From Lobosporangium transversale (lineage: Eukaryota; Mortierellomycota; Mortierellomycetes; Mortierellales; Mortierellaceae): a stretch of DNA of 64,000 bases. Numbering within the stretch: the first letter of the stretch is position 1; each line of letters opens with the position of its first letter. Location of the stretch: NCBI RefSeq assembly GCF_002105155.1, contig NW_019028982.1, positions 456,501-520,500 on the forward strand, read 5' to 3'. A program made the translations under genes and the position numbers. The notes under the pieces were generated by a model that ran no database searches, was not told where the DNA came from, and saw nothing but the letters and a program-made list of their open reading frames with translations. Positions 1 through 10,739 of this stretch are shown here, piece after piece.

Positions 1-1772
1 TTCTGTCTGTTAAGTTCAGAATCGCAAGCACAAGGAAGGGGAGCGGGAGGGGGGGTATCGGTTACCCATCATCTGGGGGCCTTTGTTTTTCTTTTTCTTT
101 TTCTTATTTTGCAATATAAAAGGAATTGTGAATACAAATATATCAACGTGTTTAGAAAAAATCTATAACTGGATATTGACTCGAGGGACAATGTGTATGA
201 TCAAAGAGAGCATCTGCACATAACACACATTCATTCACAAAAAAAAAAAAAAAAAAAAGAACCTTTTTTTAACGTTCAGTTTTTCTGCATCCAGTCTATG
301 GCACATGTACACATACACTGTGCTGGTATGTTTATTTTTTTTTTGTGGGTCACAGGGCCTTTATTTTTTATTTTTTATTTTTTATTTTTTTTTAATGTTG
401 AGCTGGGTAAGTTTGGATGGAAGGAACGAGATCCAACCAGAAAGAGCTCTCGCATTGGGCACTCAACCTCACGAAAATAAACAGCAAGAGCAGCGAAAAA
501 AAAAAATAAAAAATAATAAGGGCCATAAACGAATAAGAGACTCTAAAAAAGCAAAGCAATGAAGAGCAGGGGAAGAGCAAAACATAAGCAAATGCATAAG
601 CATAGGATAAATAAAATAATATATAAAATATAGAATATAAAAGACTGCAAATATCAAAAAGGAATTGCGAATACAGATCTTGAAAGTAGAAAATATTGAG
701 CACGATTCATGTTTTTTTCAGCTCATTTGTTAAAAAAAGCAAAAGGAATGTTGAGCAACTACGGTTCTAATTTGCTGCGTGGGGCCTAACTATAGACACT
801 ATGAAAGAGCTACTGAAGAGCTACTGAAGAGCTAATACGCGCGATTTTTATTTATTTATTTATTTTTTGTTTGCTGTTCCTAAAATTATCTTGTAAATGT
901 CAAGAGCAACAGAGCATAGTAATAAAGATCGGCTATAGACATTAGAAACACGATAGATCGAGATAGATCGAGATACATCCAGAAAGGTGCATAAAAAAGA
1001 ACTAAATAAAGGCAGAGAGGCAGAGGCAGAGAGAGGAGGAATTGAGAGAAGGGGAAAATGGGGGATAAATGAGACGAAAACATGGTTTAATACTTCATGA
1101 GCATTCTTTCTCTCTTTTTTTTTTCTTTTTTTTTTTTTTTACACTCTATTTGTTTCTTTCATTTCATCTTTCTTCTCATATTTATTATCATCGCTAATAT
1201 CTTAATGATCATACCAACTATCTATCAATACCAACCCAAATCTTCAAGGGATAGGAGCTTTTTACTAGTTAGTAAAATTATTTATCATTCCTATAAAAAA
1301 CGGTAATAAAAAAAGTTTTTATAAATCAGATATCCTTCTGAATCTAATCGGGAGGTGGAAGAGTGAACACTTATAGTCACTGAGCCATTACAGATTATGA
1401 GCGCATTCACTAAAAAAAGGTGCAGACTAAGGAAACCTGGCACCTATGCAGTCTCCAGTGCAACGGGGCGTAGAACAAGTGCACGTGGCATCTATTTACA
1501 TCACGAAATTCATGCCCTATCAGTTGTCCATGTGATCCATTTTAGACATGCTTCACCGCTCCCCTGTATACACGAAATTTTACCTTTGGCCTCGCCAGAT
1601 TTCCATTGCAACATTTTGAACAAATATGAAGTTAATATGTTCCTCTCTTGAATGAGTAGAAAAAAATAAAATAATGATAACAGAAAAGACTTTCAAAAGC
1701 TTGCCGAATTGACATCGTAGATGTATGTCATCAGATGAGTTTCAAAGATGTTCCTTGACTTAAAGAATAGTC
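1..1772. other. AT-rich intergenic region, no gene recognised
   Basis: I see no coding region here. The sequence is AT-rich with homopolymer A and T runs (for example an A18 run near 241 and T-rich stretches near 330-395 and 1117-1140). There is also a short imperfect direct repeat of the type GATAGATCGA near 950-975. The small open frames are low-complexity (Phe/Lys-rich) and look like chance. Nothing resembling a tRNA or other structured RNA was recognised. Confidence 0.6.
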
Positions 1773-2662
1773 TCAAGCTTTAGGGACAACGTCTCTAGCA
1801 ATTGTGTCTCTTCTTGCAATGACTGGAAAAATGAAGTATAACCAAGAACTCGGATGTACCGAATCAGAATTGCAATACGGAAATACGAAAAGTCCTTTCA
1901 TCACCATATGACTTAATTCATATTTTTCCTGCAACTGACTATAAAGGGGATGGCGGAGGAGTTTATAGCCATCTGGCATAGTGGCTGTTGTAACAAAATC
2001 ACCACTCCAAACAATATAACAGCCAAAGCCCCGGATATCAGATATTATGGCCAGAGAAGGTCTCCTACACGCTATACAAGATCATGTGACAACATGTCTG
2101 CAAAAAATAACCAAGGTTCATGTCGAAATGTTCCATCAATGTAGTCCTTCCCGAAGCTTTGGATCCAATCACCCAGAAGGATACAACATAATGGGTCATA
2201 AGCATACCGACAAATGTTGGGTTGGCATGTGAGAAGGGGTTTCCACAAAGTATTCTGCTGGCTCGAATGGACATGGCCTACAATGCAATTTCATTGTACT
2301 TTTCCTTGCCAGATGTGTGCTTGTATGCTCAGAGGCTGCAGTACAGTAGTAGGTGCCGGTCGCAGATCGTTCGTCATTCTTCACATGCATACTATTTTGC
2401 TTTAGATTGGCGAAGAATCGGTTTGAATGTCATTTCCCGATTCTCCGGCAAGCTGTTGAGCACGGGTAATGCTCAGCTTCCTAAATACCGCCCAGAACCA
2501 AGACTCTCCCTTCATTTGCTGCTCGAACATAGGCCTGATTGACATAGTAGGTAGCATCTCAACGAGCCCACGACGCTGCTTCAAGTAGCTCTTTGCTACG
2601 TTTGAACAGTGGATCATACTCGCTCTCACGGTTCGTTTTATATAGACAGCTAGCATTAGCAT
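1773..2662 (-). pseudogene. unrecognised decayed coding relic
   Basis: On the minus strand three adjacent stretches read like real protein but lie in different frames. About 2662-2402 gives 86 residues containing GESWFWAVFRKL. About 2300-2065 contains LGDWIQSFGKDYIDG. About 2060-1773 contains VWSGDFVTTATMPDGY. Moving from one to the next needs frame changes and passes stop codons, so this looks like a broken gene or an old mobile-element remnant. I do not recognise the family. A weak P-loop-like string in another frame was not accepted. The call rests only on protein-like composition. Confidence 0.3.
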
Positions 2663-3043
2663 TCTATGAAAAATACGTATTTTTGCTTGGAATCGTTCTA
2701 TGCTTGCCCTGTCTACTTAAGGTTGAGGGCACATGTCGCTGCTTGTATTCTTTTTTATAATCGTAATTGGTTTTATTTGTTTTATTTGTTTGTATTCTTG
2801 AACTTTGTACTTGTGCACACACATTGAACGTTGTGTAGAATGTGCACACCGTCTCCCTTAACGTCAGTAATCCGTTTTTCTTCAGCCCAAGCACAGCAGT
2901 CGCATTTTGTGCCACCAAACTCAACTGCCAACCGCCTGTGTTTGAGCACATTGATACATTCACATTGTTCTATGAGAGACAAGCTTCATCCTCAGCGATC
3001 CTTTCTTAATCCTGCCATATAAAGCAGCTCACTTTTCCTTTAC
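2663..3043. other. intergenic, nothing recognised
   Basis: AT-rich spacer between the relic and the broken ML-domain gene. It probably holds the old promoter of the latter. No motif stands out. Confidence 0.4.
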
Positions 3044-3089
3044 TTGCCAATTCGCCTTCAAGCAATGCTAGGTAAAAAAGTTTTCAACA

Positions 3090-3522
3090 TGAAGTTCATT
3101 TTTGCTATCTCGGCTCGGACACCTTCGCCTCCATTCAGCAGCTGCTCTATTCACCCCACTGACATGGCTGTCACCAACTTTGTCCTCAGCCCTTACCCTC
3201 TCTCTAATGGTACAGAGGTCTGCGCTACCGCGACTGGAACTCTCTCATCCCAATCACCGCTAGTGCCAGGCTTAATATCGTTGGCAAGTTCCTCAACCAC
3301 ATCATTTACACTGATGCCTTCGACTTTTGCACTGTCTTGGCCAAGTTTGGAACTTCTTGCCCTGTTTCCACGAGCGCCGCACAGATCAAGTTCTGTTTCC
3401 TGATCAAGAAGACTGCTCCCCCTTTGCCAATTTTATTTCAAATTCCCTCCATCAACGGCAACGGCCACATTACCTTCTGCCTGCAGGCCACGGTCACTGT
3501 CGTGGAAGCTCCACCATCTTAG
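3090..3522 (+). pseudogene. frameshifted ML-domain (MD-2/NPC2-like) lipid-binding protein
   Basis: The frame starting MKFIFAISA near 3090 has what looks like the start of a signal peptide. It then goes straight into a short Cys-containing sequence (SSCSIHPTDM) and the pattern NGTEVCATATGTL. After about 3243 the family-like sequence continues only in the next frame: SARLNIVGKF, DFCTVLAKFG, CPVSTSAAQIKFCF, GNGHITFCLQATVTVVE. The Cys spacing and the closing hydrophobic strand fit secreted ML/NPC2-type sterol or phospholipid transfer proteins, which are about 150-170 residues long. The truncated signal peptide and the single-base frame break suggest a dead copy; an assembly indel is the alternative. 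No intron with GT..AG ends explains the shift. Confidence 0.55.
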
Positions 3523-3968
3523 CTTTATTTTTCCACACTCTCACTCCCAGCCCCGTATATATATATATCATTCATACGTTGTACTAAACTCTGTTCTATG
3601 ACTTTAAGAACTTAATGTTTGGTTTGAGGAGAAAAAGCAAATGGAAATAAAAAAAAATTTAGCTATGACTTAGAAGCAGTTCTTGTCTGGATTAAAAATA
3701 GAAATGGAAAAAACTGTGTTGACGAAAAATACACAATCCTTCCTTTGTGGTATTGGTGTCGCCTTCATCGGGGTTGACTACTGTATATTTTACACGGTGA
3801 GAGTGTACAATGGTATAGGATGCATAATTAGTAAGGTACTAAAAAAAAAAAGGTATAACAACCCCCAACACAGCCAGTATTAGGAAAGAGAGGAGTGGAG
3901 TATCATGCCAAAGGCTCTCACTGGATATGTGGAGCAGTTAACCACCACGATGGAAAAATGGTTTTTTG

Positions 3969-3999
<31 letters not shown>

Positions 4000-5194
4000 G
4001 CATTCTTTGAGAAGTTACTGACCTGATATTCAGATACTTAATTATGACACTGTGGGCTGCTTTTTCTGGTCCCTTTCCACAGGATGCATGGACTACATTC
4101 TGAGCCTCCTACTAGTATTTCAACTTCAAAGTGTAGTTGGAAATAAGGGAAACAAAGGAAATAAAGGTAAAATAACCTGTCTTAACTTCGTCATTTTCAG
4201 GCTACAAGCACCCTCGAGTCACCTAGGCTAGCTTCTTTCGAATGATCCCTTTATATGTCTTTCGGCGGTATTTTTCTTACTCCTTGTTGATTTTGCTTAT
4301 GTAGATGCTACGAAATATCCTTGCCTCATTCAAATCTAATTCAGATGACGGTTTGCTATCCCTGGTCATTTGTGTAGATTGTATTTTCGGCTGCCTGGAG
4401 GGCTACTACAGCAAGTCTTTTGCTATTGCTACCGAAGACGCTTGGGATATGGACAAGAACCGCGGTATTAACGCCGTTCTGAACGACAACTTGCTCAGCA
4501 ATGCCTTGGACATAAACATGCTCTCGTTATTTTTTCTCAGCAGACTCTATGGTTATATCTTTACTAAGGTTATTCAGTCCTGGTTTTTATGACAAAGACA
4601 ATGAGACGCTTACCATTATTTTATTGAGATTGTTTCGGGAGCAGTGATAATGGATATCTCTCCTGATCAATGAACCTGGCATCACCACCATGTTTGTAGC
4701 CCTTGTAGAAGATGCATAGGCGTTGTACAGGACCAAACCCGACAAATGAACAACACTATGCTGAAGTTACCCATAGCGTCCGTGGTGATCATGTTATTCA
4801 TGGGTTAGCATTCAAGAATACGTTTGGTTCAGCGGTTTTTGTATTCTTTTCTTCTTTTTTTTCTTGTATACGTAGCTTGACCTCAAAGATACCAATAAAA
4901 AATGGCATCAACAATCTGTCCGCAACTGGCAATAGAATGATCAAAGCCCCTGCAAGTGTTGGTTGTAATTCATATGATCCAATGGACTACTTACAATTCA
5001 GCATTACAAACAACTTTAATTGAGGACCGCAAACATTTCCTTTGGCCCTTCTGTTCTCCACAACATACTTCACACCCCACACTCCTCTTTTTTTTTTTTT
5101 TTTTTTTTTTTTGCATTCTTCGCGGCGCTTGTTTGTTTGTCTGGGTTCCACTGTCGTTTCAGCCTCTTTCCCATTTCCCCATTCATTCATTGTC
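3523..5194. other. intergenic with possible small coding relics
   Basis: A T-run of about 28 nt lies near 3974-4000 and another near 5089-5112; both are followed by GCATTCTT. An open stretch at 4305-4592 contains SFAIATEDAWDMDKNRG, which reads like protein but matches nothing I recognise. A further fragment near 4686-4740 has an in-frame stop. These may be remnants. The last few hundred bases should include the promoter of the lectin gene. Confidence 0.35.
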
Positions 5195-7513
5195 ATGAAA
5201 TCAGCAAGCATTCTATTGATACCAATCGTGTTTCTGTCAACAATAGTGTTGGCAGCAGGGGACAGTAATGAGACGCCGCACTCAAAAGCATTTGAAACAG
5301 TGCAGCCAGCGCAGAACCGCCGTTATGATTACAAGCAATCCATGAAGAAACCATTCATGTACAATGGAGCCATTCCATTCTGGGAACATCATGGCAGTAA
5401 GGTTTTTTTTATTTTTTTTATTTTTTTATTTAAGTATCCGTGAGAAACTTACTGACTTTTTATTGTTATCATTAACACTTTAACACTTGCACCTCTTAAA
5501 AAATAGATTCGTTTGTCGCTCTGGAGTTTGTTCGTTTGGCACCATCTGTGCCAGGATTACACGGTTCAGTGTGGAGATCTACGCCAAATGAACATAAGGA
5601 GTGGGAGGTTGAATTTTCGTTCAAAGCCCATGGACAGCATTCTCAAGGTGGTCGAGGATTAGCATTCTGGTACACACAGGACTATGCGACTGAAGGGTCC
5701 ATCTTTGGAAACAAGGACAAATGGAAGGGAATAGGCATTTTTTTGGATACGAACGATGTAGCCAATCAGGTACTTACGCAACATCAATTGAATTTACAAT
5801 GTTTTTTATAATCTCAATCCGTTATTCAAAAGTATTCAAGAGGAGGCAATAGGCATAAAAAGTCGGCTATAATGAAACTTTAAAGCCACTACCATTCATC
5901 AAAAGAGACAAACATCCAGGGATAGTTGTTAGGAAATCAGGATGCTTGGATGTCAAGGTATCAGGAGCAATCAATCACAAAAAGAGGGAGGCGGTGCGTT
6001 ATTATTTGGGCTTGTGCTCTGTGCTGTCAGCATTCGATTCGCTATTCAAGAATCCAAAACTTTAATTCTTGTGATGGATTGATGGATATGCCTTCTTAAT
6101 TCACTAGCCGATTTTGGGCACTCATTGAGCAAAAAAAAAAAATTACCAATTTATTATCATTTAGAGATTGACCCCAGTGGTCTATGGATTGTTGAACGAT
6201 GGTACTAAGGCTTTCCCAAGCAGACCCATTGCCAACAGTATCGGAGGATGTTTCCGTGATTACAAAAACTCACCGGGGCCAGTGGTCGTACGTGTCTCAT
6301 ACGTGGGCAAAAAACTTCGGGTAGCACTCGACTCATTTGGAAGAGGTACAAGGATGATTGATTGCTTTGAGGTGGAAGATGTCGACCTTCCAACCGGATA
6401 TCATTTCGGTTTCTCGGTAAAGAAGATACTTTATTTGAAGAAGTATTCTTTGAGCTTTGAGAGTATTTCCTATTTGTTGATTTTTATTTTTTATGTCATT
6501 TTAGGCCCAGTCATCAGAGTCTGGAGCATCGGATGATCACGATCTTTACTCATTTGAAGTATATGAAGTCAATCCTGCACCGAAGACCGAGGTAAAAAAA
6601 CAAAAGTCAAGAGCCAGTTTACATCTGAAGCTTATTTAGTTGATTAGTTCTTGACTGAAGATGCAAGACAAAAGGACTAAACATAATTGAAAATACGTTT
6701 CTTCGATAGAAATACTTGAGACCTCATGAAGCTGAGGTGATCAAGAAATCGGGTGAGATCAAGATTGACGAAGAGGATAAGAGAATTTTTGAAGATGTCC
6801 AAAAGATTGTTCAGAGCGAAGAACAGAAGATGAAGGAAGAACTCGGAACCATTCCGCTTTCAGCTGTAAGTTATCATCAAGTCAAAGGAAAACTTCAACT
6901 TCTTAATAATATGGGTTAACTTTTTTTTTTTTTTTTTTTTTTTTTGGGTAGGCTCAAGTTGCAGCAGCTGTGTCGGATACTCAATTCAGGATCATCGAAT
7001 CACTCAACAGTATCCACAACAAGCTCGAATCACTTGGCGCGCCAGTTCAGCCTCCTGAGTCGACGACCAAGAATCTAGCAGAAATCAATGCGAAGATTCA
7101 GGCCATGACCTCCTCTTTACATACGATGGAGGGTGTTGTTGAGGGCCTAGTCAAGCATGTCATGTCGCAAGGTGGAGTGTCAACTGTGCCTGATATTACG
7201 AAGGTTCTTAAAGATGAACTCAAAAACCTCAATGCTAAGATGGAGGACATTGACGTAAGTGTAGCTCTATCACTTATTCGCCCTTTTATATATATATATA
7301 AGACGGCACTCACATTGGCAATGCTTTGTATTCACGATGTGCATTTAATAGTATCGTCAATCATATAATCATCGCCTAACACAAAAGACGCTGGGCGAAT
7401 CCAACTCATGGGTATTTTATGTGGTTTTACTGATGGTGATGCAAGTTGCTGGCTTGTCTGTATACAACTGGTACAAGAAGCGTATTGAAAGAAATGAGAA
7501 AAAATTTGTTTGA
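5195..7513 (+). CDS. L-type lectin cargo receptor (ERGIC-53/VIP36/Emp46-47-like)
   Basis: Seven exons join in frame: 5195-5396, 5507-5769, 6165-6416, 6505-6591, 6710-6865, 6952-7254, 7388-7513, giving 462 residues. A signal peptide (MKSASILLIPIVFL...) is followed by a legume-lectin-like domain of about 230 residues with SFKAHGQHSQGGRGLAFWY, GIGIFLDTND and GGCFRDYKNSPGPV. Next come a charged coiled-coil stalk (residues about 290-415), one membrane segment (WVFYVVLLMVMQVAGLSVY) and a short cytosolic tail ending KKFV, a dilysine-type ER retrieval signal like the KKFF of ERGIC-53. Members of this family carry glycoproteins from the ER to the Golgi. All introns have GT..AG ends. Intron 2 is long (395 bp) and intron 5 contains a long T-tract. 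An AATAAA lies near 7614. Confidence 0.93.
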
Positions 7514-8239
7514 GAGATAAAGAAAAAAATTCGCATACTTCCGGAGGAATGTTTATGAGGATCACTTTCGTTTAGTCTAGAGAAGGACGGTTTGTCACGT
7601 GTATGTAAGAGAACAATAAAGATGATTTCATTAACGCTACGCCTTCCTTTCTTGTCACAATTAACATAATCATTCTACGTTTCACATATCACTCTCTGGC
7701 CGGTAGGTAATTATTAACCATCTCATGACCCCATGCACCATGTTCAAGCCTTCATTCCCTTCATTCCTTCCTTGATTTTTAATTTAATATTGTCTTTACC
7801 TATTCATAAATGAAACGTCGATTATTTGTTGTGCTATTGGTTCATAAAAATAAAAAAGTATAACAGAAAAAGAGCGATTACGCTAAAAGGAAAGTGGATC
7901 TCTTCTCCACAATTGAACTCTTTTTATTTTTTTTTATTTTTTTTTATTTCATTGCTTCTCAAATGAGAACAAAGTTAATTGCAATTCTCTTGACGCCATC
8001 AACTCTGATTACATTTGGTTATTCGGAATAAAGAAAGTTGCCAAAGAACATAAAGGACTTCAAGCAACGTGGAGCTGTTTGCTTAAAAAAGACGTCTCCC
8101 TGCATGCACACGCTACACACCAAACTCATTTCAACTATGTTGCGTCATTAGTTTTCATGAAGAGTGTTGGATATCAAGACGGATAACTTGCCTCTTGATG
8201 AAAACAAACAAACAAAAAAGGTTGAGAATGGGCAAGTAA

Positions 8240-8273
<34 letters not shown>

Positions 8274-9016
8274 ATGAGCGTTGATCAATACATTAGTGCT
8301 GTTTCTGCAAACGGATATCAAGTTCTCAATGCTCAATGTTTATACCACATTACAACGATAACTTTGCATTTGTTTCCATTATAATGTCATATACATGCAA
8401 ACCGTATCTTTGCTAATGTCCTCTATTGTTTATCACCGCCCTTCAACAAATATGAGGAAATTGAGGAAATCTTATTGTTTTACTGTTGGATCAGTTACAA
8501 AAAAGTGAGACATTTTTGGGTAGTAGACAGACAATACGACTCATGACAAAAGAGAGCTGCAGATGAATTGAAGTGAATTTCCTTTTGCTTTCCCTTTCGG
8601 ACCGAGAGGGAAAAAAGAAAGATTCTATTAGATTTATGCTTACATTGCGCCTCTTTGCCTCGAACTTGACGAAGAAATGAAAGAGACCAATTGGAAAGTC
8701 TGAAAGAGTCTCCTTTATTTCATTCATTCTTCCCGATTTACGACATAAAAAGAAAATTAAGACACTCAAGCTTTTCTTTTCTTTAAATAACACGCACATT
8801 TTACTTGACCTTCTCTTACTGACAAAAGAACATTTCATCACTTCCCTCTTTCCCCTCCCGCTTTGACCAACTTCTCCCAAAACGAATACGGACGACCAAT
8901 CTTTAACTTCCCAACCCAACTGAAAATCCCCATTTTTATCACCATTTGTCATCTTCATCCTATCGTACAAAGGAGGAAACAACAAACAAACCATAACAAA
9001 GTTCAAGACGTCCGAT
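7514..9016. other. intergenic; 3' end of lectin gene and promoter of MADS gene
   Basis: There is an AATAAA-type signal near 7614, an A28 run near 8243-8270 and AT-rich sequence. An 8491-9027 minus-strand open frame is Lys/Phe-rich and has no family features, so I treat it as chance. The roughly 180 bp before 9017 are C/A-rich leader sequence. Confidence 0.45.
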
Positions 9017-9838
9017 ATGAGCAACAAAAGAAATCAAACACAGGCGTTGGATAGCCCAACCTCAAGCACAAGCAACGGCGATGCTAGTCACTTAAACCAC
9101 AATGATCATTTTGACAAAAAATTCAAGCATGATCACGGTGACGGCGACGAGGATGAGGATGATGATGACGATGAGGATGCTCCCAAAGGCGGAAAGCGTG
9201 CTGGCCGAAGAAAAATCAAGATTGAATATATCGAAGACAAGAGTAGACGTCATATCACTTTTTCCAAACGCAAATCGGGCATCATGAAGAAGGTATGGTA
9301 TCCACAGCTATTCATAGTTAAAAAATCATTGAATTATTGTTATTATTATTTTTCCTACGGTTTCTACGAGTTCCCCCCTGAGCCACTAGGGCAACGTGCC
9401 GTCTTGGCCTTTTAGCTGCTCCTAATCGGAGAATGATAGTGGTTAGTTGTCTCAGTCCATGCCATGGTTACATCCGTAAATTTTTTCGGAAGCATCAGGC
9501 GATCCACTTTCCAATCCCGGAAATTCTCTTTTTGTGTGCAATTGGTTTCACATTTCTTAAACTTACTTTAGGTTGATCTCCTAGTTTAACAAAACCTCAT
9601 CTTTCGTGGTCTGCCTTCCTTTTTTGTATCTAGGCGTATGAGCTAAGCACACTCACTGGAACGCAGGTTCTGTTGCTGGTTGTCTCGGAAACAGGACTTG
9701 TCTACACCTTCACGACGCCAAAACTGCAACCTCTTGTCACAAAGGCCGAAGGCAAGAACTTAATCCAAGCATGCCTACATGCTCCTGATAAAGAAGCAAC
9801 GCCTGTAAGTTTTATATTTTTTCTGTCATGCTTGTCTC

Positions 9839-9873
<35 letters not shown>

Positions 9874-10366
9874 GTTGTCACACTCATGCTGCTGTTCTTT
9901 TTTTTTTTTTTTTTTTTTTTCTTCATTATTATAGGATGATACACCAGCAGAGCGTGAAAGCTCAGAGCCTAGACAAGGAGGCGAGTATGACGATCGTACT
10001 AGTCCTCAGGGGAATAACGCATCAGGATCATCCCAACAAAATCCATCATCACAAGCTTCGCCTCAACAACCTCAACAGTCATATCCTCCACAATCAGGGC
10101 AGCAACAACAGCCAGGGGGGTACGGTAGTTCATCAGCAATGAGTGTACCATCGTATCCACACCCTTATAGCCATATTCCATTCCCTGCACAATATAATTA
10201 TCCGTCCAATATGCATTATCAAAATGGTCCCCCACCTCCTAATGGAAATCAATACTGGTCAGGTCCTCCACCAGCAGCCTCCACAGGGGCGCAAGTATCA
10301 CCGCAGCAGTCATCACCAACAAGTGCACCACAAGCTGTAGTAGCAGGAGGGAAAAGGAGGTCATAA
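9017..10366 (+). CDS. MADS-box transcription factor, SRF/Mcm1 type
   Basis: Three exons (9017-9292, 9634-9804, 9935-10366) give 292 residues. An acidic Asp/Glu stretch (residues about 42-56) precedes the MADS box, residues about 63-120. It contains GRRKIKIEYIEDKSRRHITF and SKRKSGIMKK, and across the intron AYELSTLTGTQVLLLVVSE and GLVYTFTTPKLQPLV. This is the type I (SRF/Mcm1) consensus that binds CArG boxes as a dimer and recruits partner factors; Mcm1 orthologues control cell-cycle, mating and metabolic genes. The C-terminal half is Gln/Pro/Ser-rich low complexity, as expected for an activation region. Intron 2 has two long T-tracts; intron 1 is 341 bp. Its 3' end faces that of RRP5 across 373 bp. 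Confidence 0.93.
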
Positions 10367-10739
10367 AAGTGGAATGAACAATTCTCCTATGTGAAGGACT
10401 AGTTTTATTTCGTGCTTTATTTATTCTTATTCTTACTTTTATATTATTTTTTATTCTTTGTGTTTCTCAGCCTGTGTTTTTTGTAAAAAAAAAAAAAAAA
10501 AAAAAAAAAGAATAGTGAACCGTGAAAGAACATCTTGTTTGAAAGTTGGTCTCACAAATAAAAAAAAGCATTATCAGAAAAAAACATGTTTTACATGAAA
10601 TCCTTAATGGTTTTTTATTTTTTAATTTTAATAAATGAATTCTAAATAATGCTAATGAAAGTGGGAAAAAAAAAAAATAATTCAAAAAGGTGGAATAGGC
10701 AAATGAATGTTGAAGTGGATCTTGTTTTTACTTTACTGT
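10367..10739. terminator. convergent 3' region between MADS gene and RRP5
   Basis: This spacer of 373 bp lies between two converging genes and must hold both transcript ends. It contains an A-run near 10484-10509, another near 10663-10677, and AT-rich sequence with AATAAA-like strings on both strands (for example near 10628). No open frame of interest. Confidence 0.45.

Noticed and set aside
2065-2274. P-loop GTPase-like string (VIGSKASGRTTLME) on the minus strand
   Set aside because: An isolated match in a short frame, and the neighbouring frame reads more like protein; no other GTPase motifs.
8491-9027. 178-residue minus-strand open frame
   Set aside because: Low-complexity Lys/Phe/Ser composition, no family features, and it overlaps the MADS promoter and start.
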